From: Streptomyces sp. CBMA152
Lineage (GTDB): Bacteria > Actinomycetota > Actinomycetes > Streptomycetales > Streptomycetaceae
Reading direction: 5' to 3'
Assembly (NCBI RefSeq): GCF_014596475.1
Contig: NZ_MECJ01000028.1
Coordinates: 310,001-374,000, forward strand
Length of the DNA: 64,000 nucleotides
A model generated the notes under the pieces. That model ran no database searches. It saw only the letters and a list, made by a program, of their open reading frames with translations, and was not told the origin of the DNA. Shown here in pieces: positions 35,632 through 44,339 of this stretch (positions within the stretch are counted from its first letter, which is position 1; every line of letters starts with the position of its first letter). The translations under genes and the position numbers were made by a program.

Positions 35632-36015
35632 TCAGCCCGGAAGCAGTCGCGAAGCGGCGCCCAGGATCGGGAGGTCCTTCAGGGCGCCGCTTTCGTGTAG
35701 CGGGGCTGTGGCGAGCGCCGTGGAGATCGGCTTGAAGTCGGCCACCTGGGTGCCGACCGCGTTGTCCAGCGGGTCCACCGACGTCTTGGCGAAGGGGTTG
35801 AGACTGAGCGTCTTCGCGGGAGCGAGGCCGTTCGTCACGCCCGCCGACAGGTCGCCCATCACGGAGCGTGTCGGTCCGTCGAGCGCGGCCGGGTCGGCGG
35901 CCGGGCGGCCCACCGGCGGCGGGGCCGCCTCGGCCAGCGCGGCCGCGCCCACGAGGGCCGCTCCGGCCATCGTCATGGTGAGCCCGGCGCGCAGCAGTAC
36001 GCGATTTCGTGCCAT
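35632..36015 (-). CDS. Small secreted protein
   Basis: A 127-residue protein with signal peptide MARNRVLLRAGLTMTMAGAA ... LAEAA, cleavage near residue 28. The mature part is Pro/Ala/Leu-rich (RSVMGDLSAGVTNGLAPAKTLSL, ATAPLHESGALKDLPILGAASRLLPG) with no cysteine and no domain. Similar small secreted proteins in Streptomyces have no assigned role. Starts at ATG 36015. Divergent from the uridine kinase. Confidence 0.75.
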   Translation of the reverse strand: MARNRVLLRAGLTMTMAGAALVGAAALAEAAPPPVGRPAADPAALDGPTRSVMGDLSAGVTNGLAPAKTLSLNPFAKTSVDPLDNAVGTQVADFKPISTALATAPLHESGALKDLPILGAASRLLPG

Positions 36016-36068
36016 GGTCGTCCACTCTCCTCCGTATCGATACGAGCACGCAGCGTAGTTGAGGTGTG

Positions 36069-36770
36069 ATGCTCGATACCAACGGGCTCCCCGAGGGGTC
36101 CACCTCCCGGGTGGATGCCTCAGACTGGTGTCCCGTGACCGCACACGCCATCCCGACCCGCGTCGTTCTGCTCGCCGGCCCCTCCGGTTCCGGAAAGTCG
36201 TCCCTCGCCGCCCGTACGGGCCTGCCCGTCCTGCGCCTCGACGACTTCTACAAGGAGGGCGACGACCCGACCCTGCCGCGTGTGCCCGCCTCCACGGACA
36301 TCGACTGGGACTCCCCGCTCTCCTGGGACGCCGACGCGGCCGTGGCGGCCGTCGTCGAGCTGTGCCGTACGGGGCGTACGGCCGTGCCCGAGTACGACAT
36401 CGCGACCAGTTCGCGGACCGGGACGAGCCTGTTCTCCATCGACCGGACCCCGCTGTTCGTCGCCGAGGGCATCTTCGCCGCCGACATCGTGGCCCGGTGC
36501 CGGGAGCTCGGCGTGCTCGCCGACGCGCTCTGTCTGCGCGGGCGCCCCTCGACGACCTTCCGCCGCCGGCTCGCCCGCGACCTCAAGGAGGGGCGCAAGT
36601 CGGTTCCGTTCCTGTTGCGTCGGGGCTGGCGCCTGATGCGCGCCGAACGCGGGATCGTGGCCCGGCAGTCCGCCCTGGGCGCGCACCCGTGCGGCAAGGA
36701 GGAGGCCCTGGGCCGCCTCGCGGCGGCGGCCGCCGGCCGGTGTGTCGCCGCGCCCAAGGCGCGGGTCTGA
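36069..36770 (+). CDS. Uridine kinase family ATP-binding protein
   Basis: A P-loop kinase with Walker A AGPSGSGKSSLAA and the lid/substrate segment LPVLRLDDFYKEGDDPTLP. It shows DIDWDSPLSWD, YDIATSSRTG and FVAEGIFAADIVARCRELG, as in the bacterial uridine/cytidine kinase group. ATG 36069 (233 residues) follows a weak TAGTTG box; GTG 36135 would remove the first 22 residues, a segment that is not conserved in style, so the start is uncertain. It would salvage nucleosides, in keeping with the surrounding genes, but it has no TACGCGCGTA operator. Confidence 0.85.
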   Translation: MLDTNGLPEGSTSRVDASDWCPVTAHAIPTRVVLLAGPSGSGKSSLAARTGLPVLRLDDFYKEGDDPTLPRVPASTDIDWDSPLSWDADAAVAAVVELCRTGRTAVPEYDIATSSRTGTSLFSIDRTPLFVAEGIFAADIVARCRELGVLADALCLRGRPSTTFRRRLARDLKEGRKSVPFLLRRGWRLMRAERGIVARQSALGAHPCGKEEALGRLAAAAAGRCVAAPKARV

Positions 36771-36788
36771 AGTTCCCCGTAACAGCGA

Positions 36789-36832
36789 AAAGCGGGACCG
36801 AGTGGGCCCCCCGGCCCCATCGGTCCCGCTTT
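36789..36832. terminator. Bidirectional terminator between the uridine kinase gene and sigQ
   Basis: AAAGCGGGACCGA (36789-36801) pairs with TCGGTCCCGCTTT (36820-36832). A-tract and T-tract ends suit both convergent genes. Confidence 0.8.
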
Positions 36833-36941
36833 CCCGTTTCCCCCGTCATCCGTACGTCCGACGTATCCCCCGAGACGCCGGCCCCCGTACGCTCCCCCCT
36901 GATCCCCGTACTCCGGTGGCTGCCACCACCGGCCCCGACCT

Positions 36942-37691
36942 TCAGGCCACCAGCTCGCCGAAGGACTCTTCCTCGTCACGGCCGAAGGCGAGGACCTCGT
37001 CCTCGCGCAGCCGGCGGAGCGACCGCCAGATGCTCGACTTGACCGTGCCGACACTGATGTCGAGTATGTCCGCGATCTCCGGGTCGGTGCGGCCCTCGTA
37101 GTACCGCAGGACCAGCATCGTGCGCTGGAGTTCGGGCAGTCGCGCAAGCGCCTGCCACAGGACCGCGCGCAGCTCCGTGCCGCGCATCGCGTCCGTGTCG
37201 CCCGCCGTCTCCGGCAGCTCCTCGGTCGGGTACTCGTTCAGCTTGCGGCGGCGCCACGCGCTGATGTGGAGATTGGTCATGGTGCGGCGGAGGTAGCCCC
37301 CGACCGCGGCCTTGTCGCTGATCCGGTCCCAGGCCCGGTAGGTCGAGAACAGCGCGCTCTGCAGCAGGTCCTCGGCCTCGTACCGGTCGCCGGTCAGGTG
37401 GTAGGCGGTGGCGTACAGGGAGGCCCGGCGCTCCTGCACATAGGCCGTGAACTCGGCCTCGGAGGCGGAACGCTCCCCCGTGGGCTCCCCGTACGCCGCA
37501 TCCCCGCTCGTCCCCACGCCGCGCAGCGGCGTGACGGGCACCGCGTCGAGCACCGTCATGTACGTCTGGTGCTGACGCCCGGTGCCGCGAGCGCACCCCC
37601 GTCCGCCCACGGCACCGGACTTCTCGCTCCGCACGACGTCGTGGAGACGCGTGACAACTGCGCTTGAGGTGGTGCTGTGCAGTGCGTTCAT
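36942..37691 (-). CDS. sigQ: RNA polymerase ECF sigma factor SigQ
   Basis: A 249-residue SigE-like ECF sigma factor. Region 2 has FTAYVQERRASLYATAYHLTG and the -10-reading DLLQSALFSTYRAW; region 4 has LPELQRTMLVLRYYEGRTDPEIADILDISVGTVKSSIWRSLRRL. The N-terminal ~85 residues are poorly structured. Its position divergent from afsQ1 is the sigQ arrangement of S. coelicolor, where SigQ antagonises AfsQ1-dependent antibiotic control. ATG 37691 is chosen; a shorter frame from ATG 37559 is possible. The shared promoter contains an AfsQ1-type direct repeat. Confidence 0.92.
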   Translation of the reverse strand: MNALHSTTSSAVVTRLHDVVRSEKSGAVGGRGCARGTGRQHQTYMTVLDAVPVTPLRGVGTSGDAAYGEPTGERSASEAEFTAYVQERRASLYATAYHLTGDRYEAEDLLQSALFSTYRAWDRISDKAAVGGYLRRTMTNLHISAWRRRKLNEYPTEELPETAGDTDAMRGTELRAVLWQALARLPELQRTMLVLRYYEGRTDPEIADILDISVGTVKSSIWRSLRRLREDEVLAFGRDEEESFGELVA

Positions 37692-37776
37692 CTCGCGCCC
37701 CCCGTCGGTGGAGTCTTGTTTCGGTCGGTACGAGGAAGACTCTGCCCGGCCAGTTTCATGGCGGTGTCCGACGACT

Positions 37777-37792
37777 GTCACAGGCCTGTCAC
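37777..37792 (+). promoter_or_regulatory. AfsQ1-type box between sigQ and afsQ1
   Basis: GTCAC, 6 nt, GTCAC. The consensus reported for AfsQ1 is GTnAC-n6-GTnAC. It lies 71 bp upstream of the afsQ1 start and 86 bp upstream of the sigQ start. Confidence 0.7.
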
Positions 37793-37862
37793 AGCGCCCT
37801 GTGAACGGCGTTGTACGAGCGAAGTCCGGGGGAGGTCGAACTCCGCTCCCCCATGGGCCAGA

Positions 37863-38549
37863 ATGACCTCCGTGCCTTTCCTGTTGCTGATCGAGGACGA
37901 CGACGCCATCCGCACGGCGCTCGAACTCTCCCTGTCCCGCCAGGGCCACCGTGTGGCCACCGCGGCGACGGGAGAGGACGGCCTGAAGCTGCTCCGTGAG
38001 CAGCGGCCGGACCTTGTCGTGCTGGACGTGATGCTGCCCGGCATCGACGGCTTCGAGGTGTGCCGCCGTATCCGGCGCACCGACCAGCTGCCGATCATCC
38101 TGCTGACCGCCCGCAGCGACGACATCGACGTGGTGGTGGGCCTGGAGTCCGGCGCCGACGACTATGTGGTCAAGCCGGTCCAGGGCCGGGTCCTCGACGC
38201 CCGTATCCGCGCGGTGCTGCGGCGTGGCGAGCGCGAGGCGACGGACTCGGCGACGTTCGGCAGTGTGGTGATCGACCGCGCCGCGATGACGGTCACCAAG
38301 AACGGCGAGGACCTGCAACTGACGCCCACCGAGCTGCGGTTGCTGCTCGAACTGAGCCGACGGCCGGGGCAGGCGCTGTCCCGGCAGCAGCTGCTGCGGC
38401 TGGTGTGGGAGCACGACTACCTCGGCGACTCCCGCCTGGTCGACGCGTGTGTGCAGCGGCTGCGCGCCAAGGTCGAGGACGTGCCCTCGTCCCCGACACT
38501 GATCCGTACGGTGCGCGGGGTGGGCTACCGCCTCGACACCCCCTCCTGA
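37863..38549 (+). CDS. afsQ1: Response regulator AfsQ1
   Basis: A 228-residue OmpR-type response regulator. Receiver residues are Asp12-14, the phosphorylation site Asp55 (VVLDVMLPG), Thr near LLTAR and the Lys in YVVKPVQGR. The C-terminal winged helix covers LQLTPTELRLLLEL to VRGVGYRLD. It works with AfsQ2 43 bp downstream. In S. coelicolor it responds to nitrogen state and controls antibiotic, nitrogen and carbon genes. The start is ATG 37863; GTG 37872 would remove three residues and matches the annotated S. coelicolor start. Confidence 0.95.
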   Translation: MTSVPFLLLIEDDDAIRTALELSLSRQGHRVATAATGEDGLKLLREQRPDLVVLDVMLPGIDGFEVCRRIRRTDQLPIILLTARSDDIDVVVGLESGADDYVVKPVQGRVLDARIRAVLRRGEREATDSATFGSVVIDRAAMTVTKNGEDLQLTPTELRLLLELSRRPGQALSRQQLLRLVWEHDYLGDSRLVDACVQRLRAKVEDVPSSPTLIRTVRGVGYRLDTPS

Positions 38550-38592
38550 CCCTCGCTTCCCGGATGACCCCAAGAAAGCAGCGTTTCGGAAC

Positions 38593-40083
38593 GTGAAGAA
38601 GGCGATACTCGCCGGCCTCCGCTGGACCAGCCTGCGCCTGCGTCTGGTCGTCGTGTTCGCGCTCGTCGCGCTGACCGCCGCCGTCTCCGCGTCGGGGATC
38701 GCGTACTGGCTCAACCGCGAGGCCGTCCTCGTCCGTACGCAGGACGCGGCTCTCGGCGACTTCCGGCAGGAGATGCAGAACCGGGCCGCCTCGCTGCCGC
38801 TCCAGCCCACCGAGCACGACCTCCAGGTGACGGCCCAGCAGATGGCAGCCAGCAGCCGCTCCGGCTACCACGTCAGCTCCGGCTACCAGGTGCTCCTGGT
38901 GGACCAGCGCGACCCGGGCAAGCCGATCATCGGCGCGTCCGACGTGGACCGCTTCACGCTCGACGACGTACCGGCCTCGCTCCAGGAGGCGGTGGACAAG
39001 AAGCAGAAGGTCACCGACTCCAACGCGTATCCGTACCACCTGTTCTGGCAGCGCAGGACCCTGCGCGGCAAGCCGTACCTGGTGGGCGGGACGAAGATCA
39101 TCGGCGGCGGCGCGACCGGCTACATGCTGGCCTCGCTCGACCAGGAGCGCCAGGACCTCAACTCGCTCGCCTGGTCGCTCGGCATCGCCACCGCGCTCGC
39201 GCTGCTCGGCTCCGCGCTGCTCGCGCAGGCCGCCGCAACGACCGTGCTGCGGCCCGTCCAGCGGCTCGGCGACGCGGCCCGCCAGCTCGGCGAGGGCAAG
39301 CTCGACACCCGGCTGCGGGTCTCGGGCACGGACGAACTGGCCGATCTGTCACGTACGTTCAACAAGACCGCCGAGAGCCTGGAGAAGAAGGTCAGCGACA
39401 TGAGCGCGCGCGAGGAGGCGAGCCGGCGGTTCGTCGCCGACATGTCGCACGAGCTGCGCACCCCGCTGACCGCGCTCACCGCCGTCACCGAGGTCCTGGA
39501 GGACGAGGCGGACAGCCTCGACCCGATGATCGCCCCGGCCGTGCAGCTGGTGGTCTCCGAGACCCGGCGCCTGAACGTCCTGGTCGAGAACCTGATGGAG
39601 GTCACCCGCTTCGACGCCGGCACCGCCAGGCTGGTCCTCGACAACGTCGACATCGCCGACCAGATCACCGCGTGCATCGACGCGCGCGCGTGGCTGGACG
39701 CGGTGGACCTGGACGCCGAACGCGGCATCATGGCGCGGCTCGACCCGCGCCGCCTGGACGTGATCCTGGCCAACCTGATCGGGAACGCGCTGAAGCACGG
39801 CGGCTCCCCGGTGCGGGTCTCGGTGCGGGTGGAGGGCGAGGAACTGGTGATCTCCGTACGGGACCACGGCCCGGGCATCCCCGAGGACGTGCTGCCGCAC
39901 GTCTTCGACCGGTTCTACAAGGCGAGCGCGTCCCGGCCGCGCTCCGAGGGCAGCGGTCTGGGCCTCTCCATCGCCATGGAGAACGCCCATATCCACGGCG
40001 GCGACATCACCGCCGCCAACTCGCCCGAGGGCGGCGCGGTGTTCGTGCTGCGGCTGCCGCGCGACGGGGGTGAGGAGGCGTGA
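38593..40083 (+). CDS. afsQ2: Sensor histidine kinase AfsQ2
   Basis: A 496-residue kinase with GTG start. TM1 spans 17-39 and TM2 190-213; between them is a ~150-residue sensory domain. HAMP occupies 211-268. The phosphorylated His286 lies in DMSHELRTPLTAL, and the ATPase boxes are NLIGNALKHG, DHGPGIPED, FDRFYKA and GSGLGLSIA. It phosphorylates AfsQ1. The extracytoplasmic domain has no recognised family, so its ligand is unknown. Overlaps the next gene by 4 bp (GTGA type). Confidence 0.95.
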   Translation: MKKAILAGLRWTSLRLRLVVVFALVALTAAVSASGIAYWLNREAVLVRTQDAALGDFRQEMQNRAASLPLQPTEHDLQVTAQQMAASSRSGYHVSSGYQVLLVDQRDPGKPIIGASDVDRFTLDDVPASLQEAVDKKQKVTDSNAYPYHLFWQRRTLRGKPYLVGGTKIIGGGATGYMLASLDQERQDLNSLAWSLGIATALALLGSALLAQAAATTVLRPVQRLGDAARQLGEGKLDTRLRVSGTDELADLSRTFNKTAESLEKKVSDMSAREEASRRFVADMSHELRTPLTALTAVTEVLEDEADSLDPMIAPAVQLVVSETRRLNVLVENLMEVTRFDAGTARLVLDNVDIADQITACIDARAWLDAVDLDAERGIMARLDPRRLDVILANLIGNALKHGGSPVRVSVRVEGEELVISVRDHGPGIPEDVLPHVFDRFYKASASRPRSEGSGLGLSIAMENAHIHGGDITAANSPEGGAVFVLRLPRDGGEEA

Positions 40084-40715
40084 TCGGACGACTTCTCAGA
40101 CCCGCGCCACGGCGTGCCCGGCTGTTCGGCGGGGTGCTCGCGCTGCTCGCGCTCGGCGGGGCCGCCACGGGCTGCGGCATCCGGCCCACGGCCGTCCCGG
40201 TGGACGCGGGCCCGGCCCCCTCCCGGGTCCCCTGCGAGCTCCCGGGCAACGCGGTGACCCCGCAGTTCGAGGGCGTGACCGTACGGGTCTATCTGGTCTG
40301 CGGGGCCCAACTGGTCTCCGCCGAGCGGTCGGTGCGCATCCCGGAGGGCCGGGCCTCGGCGGACCGGCTGCGCTTCGCGGAGGCGCTGCTCGGTGAGCTG
40401 GAGGTGACCCCGGCGGGCGACGAGAAGGCCGCCGGGTACACCACCGACGTACGGGGCCCGCTGACCGTCATGGGCCCGCGCAAGGGCGACCCGGCGGGCG
40501 CGCTGCGCCTGAGCCGCCGCCCCGAGGACCTGCCGGCCCTCGCGCTCTCGCAGATCGTGTGTACGTACGCGGAGAACACCCCGACGTCCTCGGGCACCCA
40601 GCAGGTGGTCCTGGGCGGCCCCGGCGAGGACCCCGCGCGCGGCTACGCCTGCACGGCGGAGATGAAGACCCGCCCGGACGCCTCCCCGACCCTGGGCGAC
40701 GCGCTGCACACCTGA
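40080..40715 (+). CDS. Lipoprotein of the afsQ operon
   Basis: A 211-residue lipoprotein. The signal peptide ends in the lipobox AATGC with Cys32. The mature part carries further cysteines, including EFLVC-like (VRVYLVCGAQL) and YACTAEM, consistent with an oxidised extracytoplasmic fold. It overlaps afsQ2, so the kinase, regulator and lipoprotein are one operon; an AfsQ-associated lipoprotein in S. coelicolor (often called AfsQ3) fits. A role in ligand presentation to AfsQ2 is plausible but not shown. Confidence 0.85.
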   Translation: MIGRLLRPAPRRARLFGGVLALLALGGAATGCGIRPTAVPVDAGPAPSRVPCELPGNAVTPQFEGVTVRVYLVCGAQLVSAERSVRIPEGRASADRLRFAEALLGELEVTPAGDEKAAGYTTDVRGPLTVMGPRKGDPAGALRLSRRPEDLPALALSQIVCTYAENTPTSSGTQQVVLGGPGEDPARGYACTAEMKTRPDASPTLGDALHT

Positions 40716-40875
40716 GCCGGTCGGGGGCCGGGGTCCTGTCGGTCCGGGGGCTCCCGTCCCCTCGGCGGGCGCCCAGCGGCCCCCGCACCCCGCTCCAGGG
40801 CGCGGAAAGGGGCTCCGGGGACGCCGTCCCCGAGAACGCGGAACCGATCGCGCGATCCGGCGCGTCTTGGGGGGC

Positions 40876-41421
40876 GTGCAACAGCGTCATGGTCTCGGCG
40901 GCAGCGCCGCCCTCGGGTTCCGCGTGGTGGGATGCGCTCTCCTCCTCGCGCATCTGGTGCTCGTGGCGTGGCTCACGCTGCGGCCCCGCGACGTCATGTG
41001 GGTGACCGCCCCCAATCTCACCCCGCTCGCCGGGATCAGAGCCGATCTGGCTCTGGGCCCCCTGGAGGCCGCGCGGCAGATCGGCGAGGGGCTGCTGCTG
41101 CTCGCGCCCCTCGGCGTACTGCTGCCGCTGGTGGGCGGGCGTCTGGACGTCTCCCCGGTCGCCTCCCTGCTGCGTACGACCGCGTCCGGCGCGCTCGTCT
41201 CGCTCGGCATCGCGCTGTTGCAGACCGCGGTGCCGGGCCAGGTCGCCGATGTGGACGCGCTGCTCCTGAACACCGCCGGGGTCGCCTTCGCGCACATCGC
41301 CGTGGTGCCGTTCGGGCGCATCGCGCTGCGGCACCGGCAGGAGCGGGCCGTTCCGGTCTCCGTCCCGGTACCGGCTCAGGGTCGGACCCCGACGATTCCC
41401 AGGGTCGGAATCGCCCCGTAG
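40876..41421 (+). CDS. VanZ-family membrane protein
   Basis: A 181-residue protein with five hydrophobic helices. It begins near VVGCALLLAHLVLVAWLTLR, with the usual VanZ segment VAWLTLRPRD... followed by NLTPLAGI, then LLLLAPLGVLLPLVGG, LVSLGIALLQTAVPGQVADVDALLLNTAGVAFA. VanZ-like proteins are linked with teicoplanin resistance in one case; most are uncharacterised. GTG 40876 is preceded by TTGGGGGGC; a TTG at 40867 is also possible. The tail after residue 150 is Val/Pro-rich. Confidence 0.85.
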   Translation: MQQRHGLGGSAALGFRVVGCALLLAHLVLVAWLTLRPRDVMWVTAPNLTPLAGIRADLALGPLEAARQIGEGLLLLAPLGVLLPLVGGRLDVSPVASLLRTTASGALVSLGIALLQTAVPGQVADVDALLLNTAGVAFAHIAVVPFGRIALRHRQERAVPVSVPVPAQGRTPTIPRVGIAP

Positions 41422-41499
41422 TCCGAGGCTTTCGCCCGATTCGGGGCCCAGGATTGAGGCATCGCACCACACCACCTCACTCCTAGAAGGAGCCCCACA

Positions 41500-41700
41500 A
41501 TGAACACCCTCGCCCGCCCCCGTGACGGACGGATGATCGGCGGGGTGTGCGCGGCGCTGGCTCGGCGCTTCGGCACCTCGGCGACCACCATGCGCGTGAT
41601 CTTCCTGCTGTCCTGTCTACTGCCCGGCCCGCAGTTCGTGCTCTACATAGCGCTGTGGATCCTGTTCCCGGCCGAGAAGCGCCCCAGCACCGCGTGGTGA
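41500..41700 (+). CDS. PspC-domain protein
   Basis: A 66-residue protein MNTLARPRDGRMIGGVCAAL..., consisting of a single PspC domain: RxxRMIGGVCAGLARRFG pattern, a helix, and a C-terminal hydrophobic helix FVLYIALWILFPAEKRP. AGAAGGAGC lies upstream. PspC domains bind anti-sigma-like partners in envelope stress systems, though free-standing ones in actinomycetes are not characterised. Confidence 0.9.
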   Translation: MNTLARPRDGRMIGGVCAALARRFGTSATTMRVIFLLSCLLPGPQFVLYIALWILFPAEKRPSTAW

Positions 41701-41725
41701 ACCCCTAGGGGGCCCGCACGAGCCC

Positions 41726-42451
41726 TCAGCCCAGTACCTCGCGCACCTTCGCCAGTTGCTTGTCGGCCACATCCTTGGGTACCTCGACCAGCTCCTGCGC
41801 CTTGCCCTGCACGGGCGCGCCGAGGTTGATCGTCATGAACCGGACGATGACCGAGCCCTGGCGGACGACGACGATGTGGACCGGCGTCGTGACGTTCACC
41901 TGCGTGGACGCCGCGGACCAGCTCACCGACTCGTCGCCGCCGATCCGGTACGGCCGCGCCTTCACCTGTGCGTACGTACTGCTGCTGCCGCCGCCGAGCG
42001 CGGCGCTGAAACCGGAGCACCCGGCGACGGCCGTGCGCAGGTCCTTGATCAGGCGCTGCGCGTCGCCTTCCTTGTACGAGCTGAGCGAGGCGGCGACGGC
42101 GAGGCCGAGCTCGCGTTGCGAGCCGAGGCCCCGGTTGACGGTCTCGTGCGCCTGCGGGTTGGGCTCGTCGCCCATGATGTCGGCGAGCGGCTGGCAGGCC
42201 TTCTTGTCGGCCTGCGGGCGGGTCCGGCCCGTCGCCGTGGAGTCGGCGGAGACCTGGTAGCCGGGGACGTCGCCCTGTTCGAGGGCGGCCATCTGGAGTC
42301 TGGTGCGGGTCTTGGCCGAGGACGAGGAGCCGTTCGGCTTGGCGGTGGCGCCCCTGTTGTCCGAACCGCCGCCGGACGAGCCGCCACAGGCGGCGGTGAA
42401 CAGCAGCGCCGACGCCGTCAGCACGGCAAGTCCAGTCGCCTTCACACGCAT
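41726..42451 (-). CDS. Putative lipoprotein of unknown function
   Basis: A 241-residue lipoprotein with lipobox TAACGG (lipidated Cys22) and a Gly/Ser-rich linker. The mature part has a two-cysteine beta-alpha layout (KKACQPLADIMG, VAGCSGFSAALGGG) and ends VPKDVADKQLAKVREVLG. No family is confidently recognised. TAGGGT lies 7 nt upstream of the ATG, a leaderless pattern. It converges on the PspC gene. Confidence 0.82.
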   Translation of the reverse strand: MRVKATGLAVLTASALLFTAACGGSSGGGSDNRGATAKPNGSSSSAKTRTRLQMAALEQGDVPGYQVSADSTATGRTRPQADKKACQPLADIMGDEPNPQAHETVNRGLGSQRELGLAVAASLSSYKEGDAQRLIKDLRTAVAGCSGFSAALGGGSSSTYAQVKARPYRIGGDESVSWSAASTQVNVTTPVHIVVVRQGSVIVRFMTINLGAPVQGKAQELVEVPKDVADKQLAKVREVLG

Positions 42452-42464
42452 CGTCGCAACCCTA
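42452..42464 (-). promoter_or_regulatory. -10 box of the 42451 lipoprotein gene (leaderless)
   Basis: TAGGGT, then TGCGACG, then ATG at 42451 on the minus strand. Confidence 0.55.
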
Positions 42465-42512
42465 CTCACCTGTCAATTCCCAGCGTACGAGCGGCGATCC
42501 TGACACACACGC

Positions 42513-42550
42513 GGTGGGGCGCACACCCGGAACCGGATGTGCGCCCCACC
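42513..42550 (-). terminator. 13-bp stem terminator after the small secreted gene
   Basis: GGTGGGGCGCACA (42513-42525) pairs with TGTGCGCCCCACC (42538-42550) around a loop that itself contains CCGGAACCGG. It lies 48 bp after the stop at 42598. Confidence 0.75.
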
Positions 42551-42597
42551 ACAACGCCTCAACACGCCGCAGAACGGCGCGATTCGGCCATCGGCCG

Positions 42598-42936
42598 TCA
42601 GCCGCCGAGAGGCAGCCCGCCCAGCGCGCCGGTCGGCAGGCCGCCGCCGGCCGGCAGCCCGCCGAGCAGACCGCTCACCGGGTCGGCGCCACTGGTCGGC
42701 AGCGTGGACGCGCCCTTGGCCAGGGCGTTCTGACCGGCCGCCAGGGACTGCGGAGCCCCGGGCGTGAGCTTGTTGGTGACGTTTTCGAGGGGCAGCGACT
42801 TGGTGAGCCCGGACAGCGCCGGGAGGTCGGGGACTCCGGCCACGGCGGGGGCGGCCGAGGCCGTACCCGCAGCGGCGGCGGCGAAGGCGACACCGACAGC
42901 GGCGGCACCGAGAGTCTTGACGGCAGACTGCTTCAT
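42598..42936 (-). CDS. Small secreted Gly/Leu-rich protein
   Basis: A 112-residue protein with a signal peptide ending TASA (residue 28). The mature part is short and Gly/Pro/Leu-rich (LPALSGLTKSLPLENVTNKL and GGLPAGGGLPTGALGGLPLG) without cysteine. It looks like the small secreted proteins of unknown role common in Streptomyces, some of which bind the cell surface. TAGGAT lies 9 nt before the ATG. Confidence 0.75.
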   Translation of the reverse strand: MKQSAVKTLGAAAVGVAFAAAAAGTASAAPAVAGVPDLPALSGLTKSLPLENVTNKLTPGAPQSLAAGQNALAKGASTLPTSGADPVSGLLGGLPAGGGLPTGALGGLPLGG

Positions 42937-43020
42937 CTGGAATTCATCCTAGGGAAGGGGATGTGAGCGGCTCTGCAAGCTAGTCACGCCGCCGCACGGC
43001 CCGCAAACCCGCGAATATGA

Positions 43021-43058
43021 CAGAAACGGCCGGGAAAGGTGATTCCCGGCCGCTTCTG
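43021..43058 (-). terminator. Stem-loop after add
   Basis: CAGAAACGGCCGGGAA pairs with TTCCCGGCCGCTTCTG, with one mismatch, around a 6-nt loop. It starts 13 bp after the add stop codon. Confidence 0.75.
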
Positions 43059-43070
43059 CGTTTTACCTGA

Positions 43071-44225
43071 TCAGCCCATGGATGCGGAGGATCCGCTGGT
43101 CGCAGAGGTCTGCTGGAACAGCCATTCGGATTTCAATTCCGCGTAACCGGGCTTGATCACGTCATTGATCATGGCGAGGCGTTCGTCGAAAGGAATGAAC
43201 GCTGATTTCATCGCATTGACAGTGAACCACTGCATGTCGTCGAGCGAATAACCGAACGCGTCGGTCAGGTGCTCGAATTCCTGGGTCATGCTGGTGCCGC
43301 TCATCAGCCGGTTGTCGGTGTTGACGGTCAGCCGGAAGTGCAGCTTGCGCAGCAGTCCGATGGGGTGCTCGGCGTACGAGGAGGCGGCGCCGGTCTGGAG
43401 GTTGGAGGTCGGGCACATCTCCAGCGGGACGCGCTTGTCCCGTACGTACGCCGCGAGCCGCCCCAGCTTCACCGAGCCGTCCTCGGCGACCTCGATGTCG
43501 TCGATGATGCGCACACCGTGGCCCAGCCGGTCGGCGCCGCACCACTGGAGCGCCTGCCAGATGGACGGCAGGCCGAACGCCTCGCCGGCGTGGATGGTGA
43601 AGTGGTTGTTCTCCCGCTTCAGATACTCGAACGCGTCGAGGTGGCGGGTGGGCGGGAAGCCGGCCTCGGCGCCCGCGATGTCGAAGCCGACGACGCCCGA
43701 GTCCCGGTAGGAGTTGGCCAGTTCGGCGATCTCCAGGGCGCGGGCGGCATGCCGCATCGCCGTCAGGAGCGCCCCCACGCGGATGCGGTGGCCGTTGGCG
43801 CGGGCGCGGCGCTCACCCTCGCGGAAGCCCTCGTTGACGGCCTCCACGACCTCCTGGAGGGTCAGCCCCGCCTCCAGGTGCTGCTCCGGGGCGTAGCGCA
43901 CCTCGGCGTAGACGACCCCGTCCTGGGCCAGGTCCTCGGCGCACTCGGCGGCGACGCGGAAGAGCGCGTCGCGGGTCTGCATGACGGCGCAGGTGTGCGC
44001 GAACGTCTCCAGATACCGCTCCAGGGAACCGGAGTCGGCGGCTTCGCGGAACCAGATGCCGAGCTTGTCGGCCTCGGTCTCCGGGAGACCCGAATACCCG
44101 GTCTCTTGGGCGATGTCGATGATGGTTCCCGGACGCAGACCGCCGTCGAGGTGGTCGTGGAGCAGCACCTTCGGGGCACGGCGGATCTGGTCCGGGGTCG
44201 GTACGTCGGTGGTCTGGCTCGTCAT
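43071..44225 (-). CDS. add: Adenosine deaminase
   Basis: A 384-residue zinc enzyme that deaminates (deoxy)adenosine to (deoxy)inosine, the substrate of DeoD. Zinc residues His23 and His25 lie in LLHDHLDGG; others are in FTIHAGEA and the LGHGVRI segment, and the catalytic acid is in TVNTDNRLMS. Length is normal for bacterial Add. A leaderless promoter (TAGCAT plus 6 nt before the ATG) carries operator 3 in its spacer. Confidence 0.94.
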   Translation of the reverse strand: MTSQTTDVPTPDQIRRAPKVLLHDHLDGGLRPGTIIDIAQETGYSGLPETEADKLGIWFREAADSGSLERYLETFAHTCAVMQTRDALFRVAAECAEDLAQDGVVYAEVRYAPEQHLEAGLTLQEVVEAVNEGFREGERRARANGHRIRVGALLTAMRHAARALEIAELANSYRDSGVVGFDIAGAEAGFPPTRHLDAFEYLKRENNHFTIHAGEAFGLPSIWQALQWCGADRLGHGVRIIDDIEVAEDGSVKLGRLAAYVRDKRVPLEMCPTSNLQTGAASSYAEHPIGLLRKLHFRLTVNTDNRLMSGTSMTQEFEHLTDAFGYSLDDMQWFTVNAMKSAFIPFDERLAMINDVIKPGYAELKSEWLFQQTSATSGSSASMG

Positions 44226-44231
44226 CTGCGC

Positions 44232-44237
44232 ATGCTA
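44232..44237 (-). promoter_or_regulatory. -10 box of add (leaderless)
   Basis: TAGCAT (44237-44232), then GCGCAG, then ATG at 44225 on the minus strand. Confidence 0.65.
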
Positions 44238-44241
44238 GCCC

Positions 44242-44254
44242 CTACGCGCGTAGA
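44242..44254. promoter_or_regulatory. Nucleoside operator 3 (add)
   Basis: The palindrome CTACGCGCGTAG (44242-44253) with TCTACGCGCGTAGG read on the minus strand. Its centre is 22 bp upstream of the deduced add start, so it lies in the -10/-35 spacer as at deoC. Confidence 0.85.
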
Positions 44255-44339
44255 TCGCCGGGAGTCGATCGGTTGCCGATACGTAACAGTGACCGCGCGG
44301 ACGGGTGGCGTACACCTCGCCTTCTGAGACTGTTCTGCC

